This document shows, one piece after another, positions 1 to 9,304 of a stretch of 62,009 nucleotides of DNA (position 1 is the stretch's first letter; the number at the start of each line of letters is the position of its first letter). Source of the DNA: Candidatus Acidiferrales bacterium (lineage in GTDB: Bacteria; Bacteroidota; Ignavibacteria; Kryptoniales; JAKASW01); the NCBI GenBank assembly GCA_035515795.1, contig DATJAY010000034.1, forward strand, positions 1-62,009, read 5' to 3'. Under the pieces are notes generated by a model. The model saw nothing but the letters and a program-made list of their open reading frames with translations. It made no database searches and had not been told where the DNA came from. Made by a program: the position numbers and the translations under genes.

Positions 1-663
1 ACCGGTGAATGCACCTTTCTCGTGTCCAAAGAGTTCAGCTTCGAGAAGTTGTTCGGGTATGGCTGCGACGCTGATCGGGATAAACGGTTTGCCGGCTCGA
101 GGGCTGTTCAAATGTATAGATCGTGCGACAACTTCCTTTCCAGTTCCGCTTTCTCCTTCGATCAGGATGCTCGAGTTGGTCGGGGCCGCACGCCCGATTA
201 CTTTAAATACCCGGAGCATTTTTTCGCTCTTCCCAACGACATTCGAAACGTTTACCTCTTTTACATGCTCGCCTTCAATTTTTGATGTTACCGCCGCTGC
301 TTTGAAATGCGAAACAGCGTTTGATACGACGAGCCTTATCTCATTGAGATTCAGCGGCTTGCTCAGGTAATCGAATGCTCCGGATTTGATCGTGTTTGCG
401 GCCTCGTCAAGAGTGCCGAACGCGGTGATTAAGATTACAGGCAGGTTAGGCGAGATTTCAATTATTTTCTTCATTAATTCGACGCCGTTCAACTTTGGCA
501 TCATCACATCGGTAACGACGCTGGAAAACGATCCGGTTTTTATTTTGTTCAAGGCTTCTACCGGATCAGAGAATGTTTCCACCTCATAAGTCGGCGATAA
601 GGCTTCACGAAGAATCTCGAGCGAGTCCGCATGATCGTCTATTACAGCAATTTTTTCTTTCAC
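1..663 (-). CDS. NtrC-family sigma-54 response regulator, cut by window edge
   Basis: The N-terminal 221 residues are present; the rest lies beyond base 1. Residues 1-120 form a receiver domain with the acidic pair VIDDH, phospho-acceptor Asp52 in VVTDVMMP, and the conserved Lys in LSKPLN. A sigma-54 AAA+ domain starts near residue 145, with Walker A GESGTGKE. The sequence stops inside the GAFTGA loop that contacts sigma-54. The start is GTG at 663, the only plausible start after the upstream kinase stop, 17 bases away. In the family such regulators activate sigma-54 promoters through an AAA+ ATPase and a C-terminal HTH domain, which is not visible here. It is almost certainly the partner of the histidine kinase just upstream. 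The regulon cannot be told from this sequence. Confidence 0.93.
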   Translation of the reverse strand, partial: MKEKIAVIDDHADSLEILREALSPTYEVETFSDPVEALNKIKTGSFSSVVTDVMMPKLNGVELMKKIIEISPNLPVILITAFGTLDEAANTIKSGAFDYLSKPLNLNEIRLVVSNAVSHFKAAAVTSKIEGEHVKEVNVSNVVGKSEKMLRVFKVIGRAAPTNSSILIEGESGTGKEVVARSIHLNSPRAGKPFIPISVAAIPEQLLEAELFGHEKGAFTG

Positions 664-680
664 ATCAAGCCCGGTTTATG

Positions 681-2273
681 CTATGCTGTCACATTTTTTA
701 TCTTCACGGTTGGCAATATCACCGAGAATGCAGAACCAGTCTTTGAATTTCGCGATAAAAATATCTTTCCGCCGTGTTTATCCACGATCTCCTTACAGAT
801 GACAAGACCGATCCCGTTTCCGTTAGGTTTCTTGCTGTCAATGAAGTCGTTGAAAAGCTGAGGAACAATTTCCTGTGGAACGCCACAGCCATTGTCTGAG
901 ACATCGAAGCGAATATTCGGGTACCCTGAATCAGACATTCTGAAATCTAAATCCTCGTGTACATCAAGCTCTATCCGGCCTGGTGAGGCCGATTTGTTTT
1001 TTGTCTCTATTGATTCGATTGAGTTATTCAGGAGGTTTATCAGCACCTGCTGCACCTGCACATGATCGGCATTAATCATTGTGTGCCGGTTCTCAATCTT
1101 GATATTTAATTCGATCGGTTTTCCCTTTAATCGCGGCTCCATGACAATCCTCGTTTCCTCGACGAGGTCACTTACGACGACATCCTGCTTCGCGGGCATC
1201 GCTATCTTACGCGCCTGCAGAAGACTGTTAATGATACCAATCATGGATTCGACCTGCCGCTCGATGACGGTCAATTTCTTCTTCTCATCTTGGGGAAGCT
1301 CGTTTTCCATGAGTAATTGAACAGAAGTGTATATCGCATTCAGCGGGCTCCCTAGTTCGTGTGCCAATTTGGAAGCGATTTTTCCAAGCGCGGCCTGCGA
1401 TTCAAATGTCCGAAGTTTTTCCTGTAAAGAGATGATCTCGCTGCTTTTTTCATGCAAGGCGTCGATCGCAATCGAGATCTCGTTTTGAAGACGCAAATTG
1501 TAATCCTCGCGTTGTTTGACTTCTGATCTTATGATCTCGTGAGCCTTCTGCAATTCGTTCATCATCCGGTTGAAAATCGAGGAGAGGTCTCTAAACTCGG
1601 TGCCGGAAGTTATAGATAATCGAGTATCCATCTTGCCTGCGGCAGCCTCGCGCATAGCGTTTGCAAGATCACCAAAGGGACGCAAGAAAGTCAATCGAAT
1701 TGCAAAAAGAAGAAGTATAGACGATACAAAGCTGACGACCGATGTAATCCCGACTCCGGTTATCCAGTTTCGCAGAACAATTTGGCGCACATCTTCCAAT
1801 GATATTTTGATGAGGGCATATCCCCAAACCTTGTTGTCACTTTGAAAGAGTTTCGAATAGTAGTAAAGTGAATAATCCAAAATCACAAAGGACGAGGACA
1901 TATCCTTTTTTAGACCTGACTTTGCATAGTCGACCTCGCCGTCAGACAAGTCTCTCCCGACCAAAGCGACCAAAGAGACCGAATCGGGGCCTACTTTTCT
2001 GTAGAACCCTACAGATTGCACATCGTGATTTAGTCTGAGAGCTAAATTTGCATTTGTCATGAGAGTCTGGATATCCGCCTCTTGAGAGGAGCTCGAAGTT
2101 AAGTTGAATTCCGCGGCCATCAGCTCCGCATCGGTCTGGGAGTCGCGAAGTTCCATTCTCTGAGCAGTGACAGAGTTAAAGTAGGTGATCAGGATTCCTG
2201 CAGCAAACAAAATAAGCCCGACCACCGCGGCACTCCGTGTTCGCAGTGACAGGACAGGCGATCTAAATTTCAC
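681..2273 (-). CDS. Membrane sensor histidine kinase (HAMP, HisKA, HATPase)
   Basis: 530 residues. A transmembrane helix at about 16-34 and another at about 170-192 bracket a roughly 135-residue extracytoplasmic sensor with no recognised fold. HAMP (about 193-245), a coiled coil and the dimerisation domain follow, with phospho-acceptor His305 in HELGSPLN. The ATPase domain shows the N box NLLNNSIE, G1 DNGCGVP and G2 GNGIGLVIC. It should autophosphorylate and pass the phosphate to the NtrC-type regulator encoded 17 bases downstream. The GTG start has no Shine-Dalgarno sequence and lies only five bases after a promoter -10 candidate, so a leaderless message is possible. The stimulus is unknown. 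Confidence 0.95.
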   Translation of the reverse strand: MKFRSPVLSLRTRSAAVVGLILFAAGILITYFNSVTAQRMELRDSQTDAELMAAEFNLTSSSSQEADIQTLMTNANLALRLNHDVQSVGFYRKVGPDSVSLVALVGRDLSDGEVDYAKSGLKKDMSSSFVILDYSLYYYSKLFQSDNKVWGYALIKISLEDVRQIVLRNWITGVGITSVVSFVSSILLLFAIRLTFLRPFGDLANAMREAAAGKMDTRLSITSGTEFRDLSSIFNRMMNELQKAHEIIRSEVKQREDYNLRLQNEISIAIDALHEKSSEIISLQEKLRTFESQAALGKIASKLAHELGSPLNAIYTSVQLLMENELPQDEKKKLTVIERQVESMIGIINSLLQARKIAMPAKQDVVVSDLVEETRIVMEPRLKGKPIELNIKIENRHTMINADHVQVQQVLINLLNNSIESIETKNKSASPGRIELDVHEDLDFRMSDSGYPNIRFDVSDNGCGVPQEIVPQLFNDFIDSKKPNGNGIGLVICKEIVDKHGGKIFLSRNSKTGSAFSVILPTVKIKNVTA

Positions 2274-2278
2274 GATGA

Positions 2279-2307
2279 AATATAATTTTTGACGGCCTGG
2301 CTTTCAA
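2279..2307 (-). promoter_or_regulatory. Candidate promoter of the histidine kinase operon
   Basis: On the minus strand, -35 TTGAAA (2307-2302), a 17-base spacer and -10 TATATT (2284-2279). The -10 ends five bases before the GTG start, so the expected transcription start falls on or beside the start codon. The same hexamers and spacing precede parA at 50671. Predicted by eye. Confidence 0.5.
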
Positions 2308-2582
2308 GGCAAGATGGTTCCCACTCTGTTGAATTTACTCCAGCAGTCATAAGGTGGTTACTGTTCACAGACCTTGAGTGGAAATGCAGTTCGACTTGTT
2401 CAGATATGGGCACTTGCCGGGAAGTCAGGAGAAGTCAGCTGTTGAAACAATTTTGAGTCGGTTCCACGAGCTGACGGCCGGATGCTCGCACGCTTAGAGT
2501 CCAAAAGTGTGCGAAGAAAGATTGCCGTACGTTTATTAAATTATGTTGTCTTAAATAATTCTCGGATGGAACCGTATAGATC
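2308..2582. other. Divergent intergenic region, kinase/uvrA
   Basis: Part of the 309-base gap between the divergent kinase and uvrA genes. It should hold the uvrA promoter, but I see no convincing -35/-10 pair and no LexA-like box. A weak inverted repeat (TCGCAC near 2485, GTGCGA near 2511) is the only structure noticed. Confidence 0.4.
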
Positions 2583-5453
2583 ATGGCGCAGAGTGAAATA
2601 AGAGAAACCTTGTCGGAAAATGAAATCGTACTAGAAGGGGTGCGCACGCATAACCTAAAGAACCTTGTGGTGCGAATCCCCAAAGGAAAAATTACTGTCG
2701 TGACAGGGCCGTCAGGGAGCGGTAAATCAAGTTTGGCATTTGATACCATTTACGCTGAAGGGCAAAGAAGATATATCGAAAGCCTTTCGGCTTACGTGAG
2801 ACAGTTTCTCGAGCGAATGGAAAGACCCGATGTCGACAGCATACGCGGGATTTCCCCGACGGTCGCCATCGAACAAAGACGCTTAAGCAGAAATCCTCGC
2901 TCTACAATAGCCACCATGACTGAGATCTATGATTATCTGCGTCTGCTTTACGGAAGGGCCGGAACAGTAGTCTGTCTCAATTGCAGAATTCCTGTTATTA
3001 AGTTCACCCCTCAGTCGATCTTGAATTTCATAAATAATCGCCTGAAAAATAGGAGGTTATATATTTTTTTTGATTTCAAAAATAATGATTACAGGAGAAA
3101 CGTTCAGGAGCTGAAGAGGCGCGGCTTCTACAGATTTGCTGAACTAGAAAAACCAGGCGAAGTTATCGACGCGAACACGGCTTCGTTCGCGCCTCTTGGT
3201 GATTTTCTTGTCCTCGCGGATAGAGTTGTTGCCCATGATAGCGACGAAAGGATCACGGAAGCGTGTGAACAGGGATTCTTAAATGGTGCGGGAAGCATTT
3301 ACGTCTACGATGTCGATGCACGGGAGGTTCATAAGTTCTCCAGCAGGCTCGAGTGCTCAAACTGCGGCAGATCATACCTTGAACCGGAGCCTCGATTGTT
3401 TTCCTTTAATAATCCCTATGGGGCATGTCCGGAATGTCAGGGTTTTGGCACCGTCATAGGTTACGACTGGAACAAGGCTGTGGCAAACCCTTTCTTGAGT
3501 GTCCTTGAGGGAGGCATAAGTTTGGTGTCGGCACCTGCCTTTGATATCTACAGACGGTCGCTTTTGAAAGCAGCAAGCAAAGGGAAGATTAGACTGGACA
3601 TTCCTATTAACAAACTCACTGAAGATGAATTTAACTTTTTGATCAAGGGAGACAAAGAATTCATCGGTTTATACGGCTTCGTGAAAAACCTGGAGAAGAA
3701 ATCTCGTTCGTTCTCGGTCAGATACTTTCTCGATAAATATCGTGGATACGTGGTTTGCCATTCGTGCAATGGCGGACGGCTTCGACCGGAGGCAGCTGCC
3801 GTTCAAATCGACGGGAAAAATCTTCCCGGAGTTGTCGCAATGACAGTGGATCGTGCACGTAAGTTTTTTGAATTGGTTCAACTCGAAGGGGAGCATGCCG
3901 TGATTGCCGCGCAAGTGCTTGACGAGATTCGAAAGAGGATTGGTTATTTATATGAAATCGGTCTGGGATATTTGACGCTCGACAGGTTATCGTCCACTTT
4001 ATCGGGCGGCGAAGCGCAGCGCGTAAATTTATCGACGAGTCTTGCATCCACTTTGGTGGCAACGACATATATTCTCGACGAACCGAGCATAGGCTTGCAC
4101 CCCCGCGATATGGATCGGCTGGTTTCCATTTTGAAGAATCTCAGGTCTTATCAAAATACCGTGATTGTTGTGGAACATGATGCCGAGATGATGAGAAACG
4201 CGGACCATGTCATCGATCTTGGACCGGGCTCGGGGGCGCTTGGAGGGGAGATTATGTACGAAGGGCCTTTTGCCGGGCTTCTCAAATCCAAAACCTCGAT
4301 AACCGGAAAATACCTGCGCGGCGAAAAGGAAATTCCTTTGCCAAAGAGAAGAAAACCTGTCGACAAGTTCATTCATGTTCGTGGTGCAAACCTTCATAAT
4401 CTCGTTAATGTTGATGTCGATATTCCGCTGTATTCCTTTGTTTGTATAACCGGCGTCAGCGGATCTGGGAAGAGCACACTCGTTTACGACATCCTTTATG
4501 ATGCGCTGAAGGAAGAATTCTCAACAGACCACTTTCGCAATTCTTCCGAAAACGTCAAGCTATCTTCTAATAGTGCTAAGGAGATTGTGTTCGATTATTT
4601 CCCTCAGTCCGTCGAGCTTGTCGATCAGAGTGCGGTCGGGAGAATATCGAGATCGAATGTGGCAACTTATAGCGGTGCGTTCGATCCGGTTCGCGAAATT
4701 TTTGCGAGGACGCCGCTAGCGAGGGAAAGAGGATTAAATGCGAGCTACTTTTCTTTCAATGTTGATTGGGGCGGAAGGTGCGAGGCCTGCAACGGCGAAG
4801 GCGTGCAGGTGGTTGAGATGCAGTTCCTCGCGGACGTTTCCCTCGAATGCGAAGTATGCCGGGGCAAAAGGTATGGTTCGGAAGCATTGGAAATAAAATA
4901 TAAAGGGAAGAGTATTGCCGACATTCTTGATCTCACCGTGGCTGAGGCTAAAGAATTCTTTTCTGAGTCGACCTCTCCGGGAAAAGATAACAAGGATGTC
5001 CTCAAACGTCTAACGCTGCTTGACCGCGTCGGATTAAGCTATCTGAAATTAGGTCAGAGATTGTCAACGTTATCCGGCGGGGAGGCACAGCGTCTGAAGA
5101 TTTCAAGTTATCTTTCTCCCTACGCTGTGAACAAAGACTCCTTGGGGAAATACATAGCCGGGAGCAGCGGGAGTGAGGTGCTCTTTATCCTCGATGAACC
5201 GACAACTGGATTGCACTTCGAGGAGATTGCAAAGCTGCTCGAAGTCTTGTTTGATCTGCGCAATCATGGGAACAGTATCATCGTTGTCGAACACAACTTA
5301 GATGTCATCAAGTGTGCCGATTACGTTATCGACTTAGGACCGGAAGCAGGCGAAGCTGGAGGAAAAGTAGTTGCTGCAGGAACACCTGAAGAAATAATTG
5401 GGGTCAAAGAATCAAGGACGGGACCTGTGTTAAGAAAGGTGATAGGAAAATGA
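2583..5453 (+). CDS. uvrA: Excinuclease ABC subunit A
   Basis: 956 residues, full length for UvrA, the damage-recognition ATPase of nucleotide excision repair that loads UvrB. Two ABC-type ATPase halves are visible: Walker A GPSGSGKS (Lys48) and GVSGSGKS (Lys630), and two LSGGEAQR signatures, each followed by a Walker B ending in DEP. Zinc-module cysteines occur in CSNCGRS with CPECQG, and in CEACNGEG with CEVCRG. The ATG at 2583 gives the usual short N-terminus before the first DNA-independent ATPase strand (LEGVRTHNLKNL). It is divergent from the two-component pair; tmk follows after about 150 bases. All residues needed for activity appear intact. Confidence 0.98.
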   Translation: MAQSEIRETLSENEIVLEGVRTHNLKNLVVRIPKGKITVVTGPSGSGKSSLAFDTIYAEGQRRYIESLSAYVRQFLERMERPDVDSIRGISPTVAIEQRRLSRNPRSTIATMTEIYDYLRLLYGRAGTVVCLNCRIPVIKFTPQSILNFINNRLKNRRLYIFFDFKNNDYRRNVQELKRRGFYRFAELEKPGEVIDANTASFAPLGDFLVLADRVVAHDSDERITEACEQGFLNGAGSIYVYDVDAREVHKFSSRLECSNCGRSYLEPEPRLFSFNNPYGACPECQGFGTVIGYDWNKAVANPFLSVLEGGISLVSAPAFDIYRRSLLKAASKGKIRLDIPINKLTEDEFNFLIKGDKEFIGLYGFVKNLEKKSRSFSVRYFLDKYRGYVVCHSCNGGRLRPEAAAVQIDGKNLPGVVAMTVDRARKFFELVQLEGEHAVIAAQVLDEIRKRIGYLYEIGLGYLTLDRLSSTLSGGEAQRVNLSTSLASTLVATTYILDEPSIGLHPRDMDRLVSILKNLRSYQNTVIVVEHDAEMMRNADHVIDLGPGSGALGGEIMYEGPFAGLLKSKTSITGKYLRGEKEIPLPKRRKPVDKFIHVRGANLHNLVNVDVDIPLYSFVCITGVSGSGKSTLVYDILYDALKEEFSTDHFRNSSENVKLSSNSAKEIVFDYFPQSVELVDQSAVGRISRSNVATYSGAFDPVREIFARTPLARERGLNASYFSFNVDWGGRCEACNGEGVQVVEMQFLADVSLECEVCRGKRYGSEALEIKYKGKSIADILDLTVAEAKEFFSESTSPGKDNKDVLKRLTLLDRVGLSYLKLGQRLSTLSGGEAQRLKISSYLSPYAVNKDSLGKYIAGSSGSEVLFILDEPTTGLHFEEIAKLLEVLFDLRNHGNSIIVVEHNLDVIKCADYVIDLGPEAGEAGGKVVAAGTPEEIIGVKESRTGPVLRKVIGK

Positions 5454-5570
5454 CGGTAGATGTGTTGGCCGTCTTTGCGGTCATAACAGGTGCTGGTCGT
5501 TCTTGTTATGGTCCGGAAGTTTACTCAACGAAATCCCCTCATTTCCTCGCGAAAGCATTTCAAGTTACGA

Positions 5571-5599
5571 TTGGAAAAACATCCCGCTGAAGTTATTTT
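5571..5599 (+). promoter_or_regulatory. Candidate tmk promoter
   Basis: TTGGAA (5571-5576), 17-base spacer, TATTTT (5594-5599). The -10 ends five bases before the tmk ATG, the same geometry as at the histidine kinase, and no Shine-Dalgarno sequence sits between them. tmk could also be read from uvrA. Confidence 0.35.
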
Positions 5600-5604
5600 A
5601 TAGG

Positions 5605-6240
5605 ATGCTGATTGCATTTGAAGGGATCGACGGCAGCGGCAAGACGACACAGGCAGAACTTCTTTCGAAACGGCTTAATGGCGAAGGAATATCGAACGTA
5701 ATTTTGCGCGAGCCCGGCGGGACTCCTCTTGGCGAAGGAGTTCGAGAATTACTCCTGCACCGGTCAGACTTAAAGGTAAGCCCGATTGCCGAGTTTCTGC
5801 TCTTCAGTGCAAGCAGGTCCCAGCTGACGCATGAAAAAATATTGCCGGCGCTTAGAGGCGGAAAGGCAGTGATCATAGATCGGTACTTTTATTCTTCGAT
5901 CGCCTATCAAGGGTTCGGCAGAGGAATTCCGGTGTCTGAAATAAAGACCGTGAACCACTTTGCGACGCAAAACGTTATCCCAGATGTGGTTTTCCTTTTC
6001 ACGCTGGACTTGAAAACTGCCTTCGAACGCATGGCTTCATCCGGCAGAGCTGCGGACAGAATGGAAAAAGGAGAAAGCGAGTTTTTTCACAGGGTCATTG
6101 ACGGATTTGCTTATTGCGCAAAGGAAGAACCGGATAAGTTTGTCACCGTCGACGGAAGAGAATCGATTGACAATCTTTCTGAAAAGATATTTCAAAATGT
6201 AATGAACAGAATTAAAAGGGTTAAAACAAATGCGCCGTAA
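5605..6240 (+). CDS. tmk: Thymidylate kinase
   Basis: 211 residues. Phosphorylates dTMP to dTDP for DNA synthesis. The P-loop GIDGSGKTTQ (Lys13) sits at the very N-terminus, followed by the substrate motif DRYFYSSIAYQG and a LID region containing RAADRM. The reading frame is open upstream to about 5503, but that extension is not tmk-like, so the ATG at 5605 directly before MLIAFEGID is chosen. The gene overlaps the following protease gene by 11 bases, which suggests translational coupling. Confidence 0.96.
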   Translation: MLIAFEGIDGSGKTTQAELLSKRLNGEGISNVILREPGGTPLGEGVRELLLHRSDLKVSPIAEFLLFSASRSQLTHEKILPALRGGKAVIIDRYFYSSIAYQGFGRGIPVSEIKTVNHFATQNVIPDVVFLFTLDLKTAFERMASSGRAADRMEKGESEFFHRVIDGFAYCAKEEPDKFVTVDGRESIDNLSEKIFQNVMNRIKRVKTNAP

Positions 6241-7879
6241 AGTTTTCTTTGTTACGCTAGTTTTGTTTCTTGGAACAAGCATAGGGTTTGTTGCTGTCAA
6301 GAACAGTGATACCTTCTACGAGGTCAAACAGAGTATCGATCTGTTCGGAAATGTGTATAAGGACGTCATCGAAAATTACGTCGACCCTGTTTCGCCGGGT
6401 CAGTTCATGCGGAAAGGAATCGACGCGATGCTCTCGTCGCTTGATCCCTATACTGTTTACATGGATAAGCAAAACAGCGGCGAGATTGATTTGCTCACGA
6501 CAGGCAAATACGGCGGGATCGGGGTGACGATCGGAACCGCCAACGGCAAAGTGATAATAACCGGCGTCTTTGATGGCTACAGCGCACAGAGACAGGGATT
6601 AAGGATCGGCGACCAGATACTCATGATAGATACGTCCGATGTGAACAAAATCAAAATCGATGAAGTCAGCGACATGGTACGAGGGGAACCCGGTTCCCAG
6701 CTCAAGCTGAGAATAAAAAGGGAAGGTGAGGAGAAGCCTTTTGATGTGGTTCTCGTGAGATCGGAAATCAGGTTGAAATCTGTGTCGTACTACGGTGTAG
6801 TCGATTCCAATATCGGATTCATAAAGCTGGATCAATTTTCACGGGGATCCGATGAAGAAGTAAAAAATGCTTTGACGGATTTGATGGCACGGGCTAGCCT
6901 TAAGGGTTTGATTCTGGATTTGAGAAACAACCCGGGAGGACTGTTGGAATCTGCAGTAAATATCGTCGAGCTTTTTGTCCCTAAAGGAAGTTTGATCGTA
7001 ATGACCAAGGGGAGGGATCCTTCTTCCGACAAGAAATATACGTCAGATCAGGATCCGATAGCTCCGGATATTCCGATGGTAGTCTTGGTGAACGGAAACA
7101 GTGCGAGTGCCAGCGAAATAGTAACCGGGGCTCTGCAGGATTTGGACAGGGCGGTAATTATCGGGACGAATACATTCGGAAAGGGATTGGTACAGACAAT
7201 TCTTCCGCTGGGATACGATGCGCAGCTAAAGATGACGACCGCAAGATATTATACGCCGAGCGGCAGATGCATTCAAAAAATAGATTACGAACGGCGCCGC
7301 GACGGGGAAGATGCCGTCACCCCGGACAGCCTTAGGAAAGAATTTAAAACGCTGGATGGTCGTCCGGTGTACGAATTAGGCGGGATTTCTCCCGACAGCA
7401 CGGTGACCGGACTGGAGAATTCCGACTACGTTCAACAGCTCATGCGCGGCGGTTACTTTTTTAACTTCGCGACACAATTTCGCGCGGAGCATGATTCGAT
7501 TTCACAGGATTTCACCGCCCGGCCCGAAGTGTTGAACAGTTTCAAACGCTTTATCGAGAAGAATAAATTCACGTATGCCTCCTCTCTTGATCAGGCTGTG
7601 GGGGATGCGCGCAAATTGGCGTCTACTTCCAACTACGATGAGTCGATATACAAGGACTTGTCTTCAATTGCAGATAGAGTAAAGAGCGATGAAGAGGGAT
7701 TATTCAACAAGAGTTCCAAGGAGATTTCAGAATATTTGACCGCCGAAATTATCGGCAGATTCAGGGGGGACGCGGCGCAAACTGAAGCTGCTCTTCATTA
7801 CGACCATCAGACTAGAGTTGCCGAGTCGATCATAGAAAATACTTCAACTTACAGAAGAATTCTTTCCCTGGATTATTGA
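6230..7879 (+). CDS. C-terminal processing peptidase (S41, CtpA/Prc type)
   Basis: 549 residues. An N-terminal hydrophobic segment (residues 4-22) acts as signal or anchor, so it works in the periplasm. A PDZ domain at about 95-175 (GGIGVTIG to IGDQILMID) is followed by the S41 protease core. The catalytic serine lies in NGNSASASE (residues 288-296) and the general-base Lys318 in TFGKG, the Ser/Lys dyad of the family. The C-terminal 150 residues are helical and outside the core, as in tail-specific proteases. Such enzymes trim C-termini of envelope proteins. It overlaps tmk by 11 bases. The substrate is unknown. Confidence 0.94.
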   Translation: MRRKVFFVTLVLFLGTSIGFVAVKNSDTFYEVKQSIDLFGNVYKDVIENYVDPVSPGQFMRKGIDAMLSSLDPYTVYMDKQNSGEIDLLTTGKYGGIGVTIGTANGKVIITGVFDGYSAQRQGLRIGDQILMIDTSDVNKIKIDEVSDMVRGEPGSQLKLRIKREGEEKPFDVVLVRSEIRLKSVSYYGVVDSNIGFIKLDQFSRGSDEEVKNALTDLMARASLKGLILDLRNNPGGLLESAVNIVELFVPKGSLIVMTKGRDPSSDKKYTSDQDPIAPDIPMVVLVNGNSASASEIVTGALQDLDRAVIIGTNTFGKGLVQTILPLGYDAQLKMTTARYYTPSGRCIQKIDYERRRDGEDAVTPDSLRKEFKTLDGRPVYELGGISPDSTVTGLENSDYVQQLMRGGYFFNFATQFRAEHDSISQDFTARPEVLNSFKRFIEKNKFTYASSLDQAVGDARKLASTSNYDESIYKDLSSIADRVKSDEEGLFNKSSKEISEYLTAEIIGRFRGDAAQTEAALHYDHQTRVAESIIENTSTYRRILSLDY

Positions 7880-7904
7880 TTATACGTTTGAATTCCGCTA
7901 AATT
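7876..7904 (+). promoter_or_regulatory. Candidate gltA promoter
   Basis: TTGATT (7876-7881) overlaps the stop codon of the protease gene; then a 17-base spacer and TAAATT (7899-7904). The expected start leaves a leader of about 25 bases with a good ribosome site (AGGAAGGA) before the gltA ATG. Identical hexamers and spacing precede hrcA and the TPP riboswitch. Confidence 0.55.
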
Positions 7905-7936
7905 TTTTTCACAACAGAGGAAGGAATCTCACCATA

Positions 7937-9088
7937 ATGTCTGAAACCATCAGCGCAACCAAACCGTCGGCTGCATTCTCAAAAGGTCTGGATGGAATCG
8001 TGGCCGGCCAATCCAAGATTTGCTTCATCGATGGACTGAAGGGCGAACTTGTTTATAGCGGGATAAACATAGACGAGCTTGCGACGAACGCAACTTTCGA
8101 AGAGGTAGTTTACCTTTTATGGTACGGTCGGCTTCCCAGAAAGGATGAACTAAGTAAACTCCAAAAGGAACTTGCGGCGAACAGGAGCCTGCCGAGCCAG
8201 GTCATTGAGTTCTTGAGAGGTGTCCCGAAAACTGCCGATCCGATGGATGTGCTTCGAACGGCGGTTTCGTATTTGGGTATTTTTGACGAAGAGGCAAAGG
8301 ATAATTCACCCGAGGCTAACCTGCGAAAGTCGATCAGGCTTGTTGCGAAGATGCCCACCATTGTGGCTAACTTCCACACGTTTCGGAAAACAGGTGACTA
8401 TTCGAAGCCGGATGGTTCGCTTGGGCATTCCGCGAATTTTCTTTATATGTTGAACGGTGTACCACCCGGCGACACCTCGACAAAAACTATGGATTGCGCC
8501 CTGGTCCTTCAAGCCGATCACGAGTTTAATGCCTCTACGTTTTCCGCAAGAGTGACGGTGGCTACTCTGTCCGATATTTATTCTGGTGTTACTTCTGCAA
8601 TCGGAACTCTAAAAGGACCTCTCCATGGCGGCGCAAACGAAGAAGTCATGAAGATGCTTCTTGAAATCAAGACAATGGACAACGTAGAAAAATATTTGCA
8701 GAGTCTGCTGGCGGGCAAAAAGAAAGTGCCGGGTTTTGGGCACCGGGTTTACAGGGTCGAAGATCCCCGTGCAAAACATTTGAAGAAATTTTCAAAGCAG
8801 CTGGCCGAGACGATTGATAATCTAAAATGGTTCGAAATGTCGGAGAAGATCGAAGCAATAATGAAAAAGGAGAAGAGTTTGGTGCCGAACGTGGATTTCT
8901 ATTCAGCATCAACCTATTATTATCTCGGTATCCCTATCGATCTTTACACTCCCATCTTTGCGATAAGCCGAGTCTCAGGTTGGACTGCTCATATTATGGA
9001 ACAATATTCGGATAATCGCCTTATAAGGCCGTTGTCAGACTATGTTGGAAAACGTGATCAACACTTTGTGCCGATCAGCCAGAGATGA
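7937..9088 (+). CDS. gltA: Citrate synthase
   Basis: 383 residues. Condenses acetyl-CoA and oxaloacetate to citrate, the first TCA step. The catalytic triad reads as His230 (PLHGGANEE), His269 (GFGHRVY) and Asp320 (NVDFYSA). The length fits the short, dimeric Gram-positive/archaeal-type citrate synthases rather than the hexameric E. coli type; 2-methylcitrate synthase is a related alternative. Its place next to isocitrate dehydrogenase, with aconitase nearby, supports the TCA assignment. Well-formed ribosome site upstream. Confidence 0.95.
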   Translation: MSETISATKPSAAFSKGLDGIVAGQSKICFIDGLKGELVYSGINIDELATNATFEEVVYLLWYGRLPRKDELSKLQKELAANRSLPSQVIEFLRGVPKTADPMDVLRTAVSYLGIFDEEAKDNSPEANLRKSIRLVAKMPTIVANFHTFRKTGDYSKPDGSLGHSANFLYMLNGVPPGDTSTKTMDCALVLQADHEFNASTFSARVTVATLSDIYSGVTSAIGTLKGPLHGGANEEVMKMLLEIKTMDNVEKYLQSLLAGKKKVPGFGHRVYRVEDPRAKHLKKFSKQLAETIDNLKWFEMSEKIEAIMKKEKSLVPNVDFYSASTYYYLGIPIDLYTPIFAISRVSGWTAHIMEQYSDNRLIRPLSDYVGKRDQHFVPISQR

Positions 9089-9304
9089 ACGGTTTCTGAA
9101 CTTGGCTTGACATAGGAATGAAGACACAACTTCCTCGTACAGAATTCAAAGTTGGTGCTCGTTTTCCCGAGGGTGTTTTTCGAGATACAGATTAAGTCCA
9201 ATTAGGATTGGCGCTTGCTGGAAATCCTCTATGGGAGTACACGGGACGTTCGGGATAATTCGTGACATTTTTAGTTGCGGCTGAGCCGCGTTGGGAGGAT
9301 AAAC

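Noticed and set aside
2435-2749. 104-codon minus-strand ORF across the uvrA start
   Set aside because: Overlaps the well-supported uvrA 5' end, has no ribosome site and no family resemblance: a shadow frame.
9275-9304. N-terminal extension of icd from TTG at 9275
   Set aside because: The ATG at 9305 has a much better ribosome site, which lies inside the extension.
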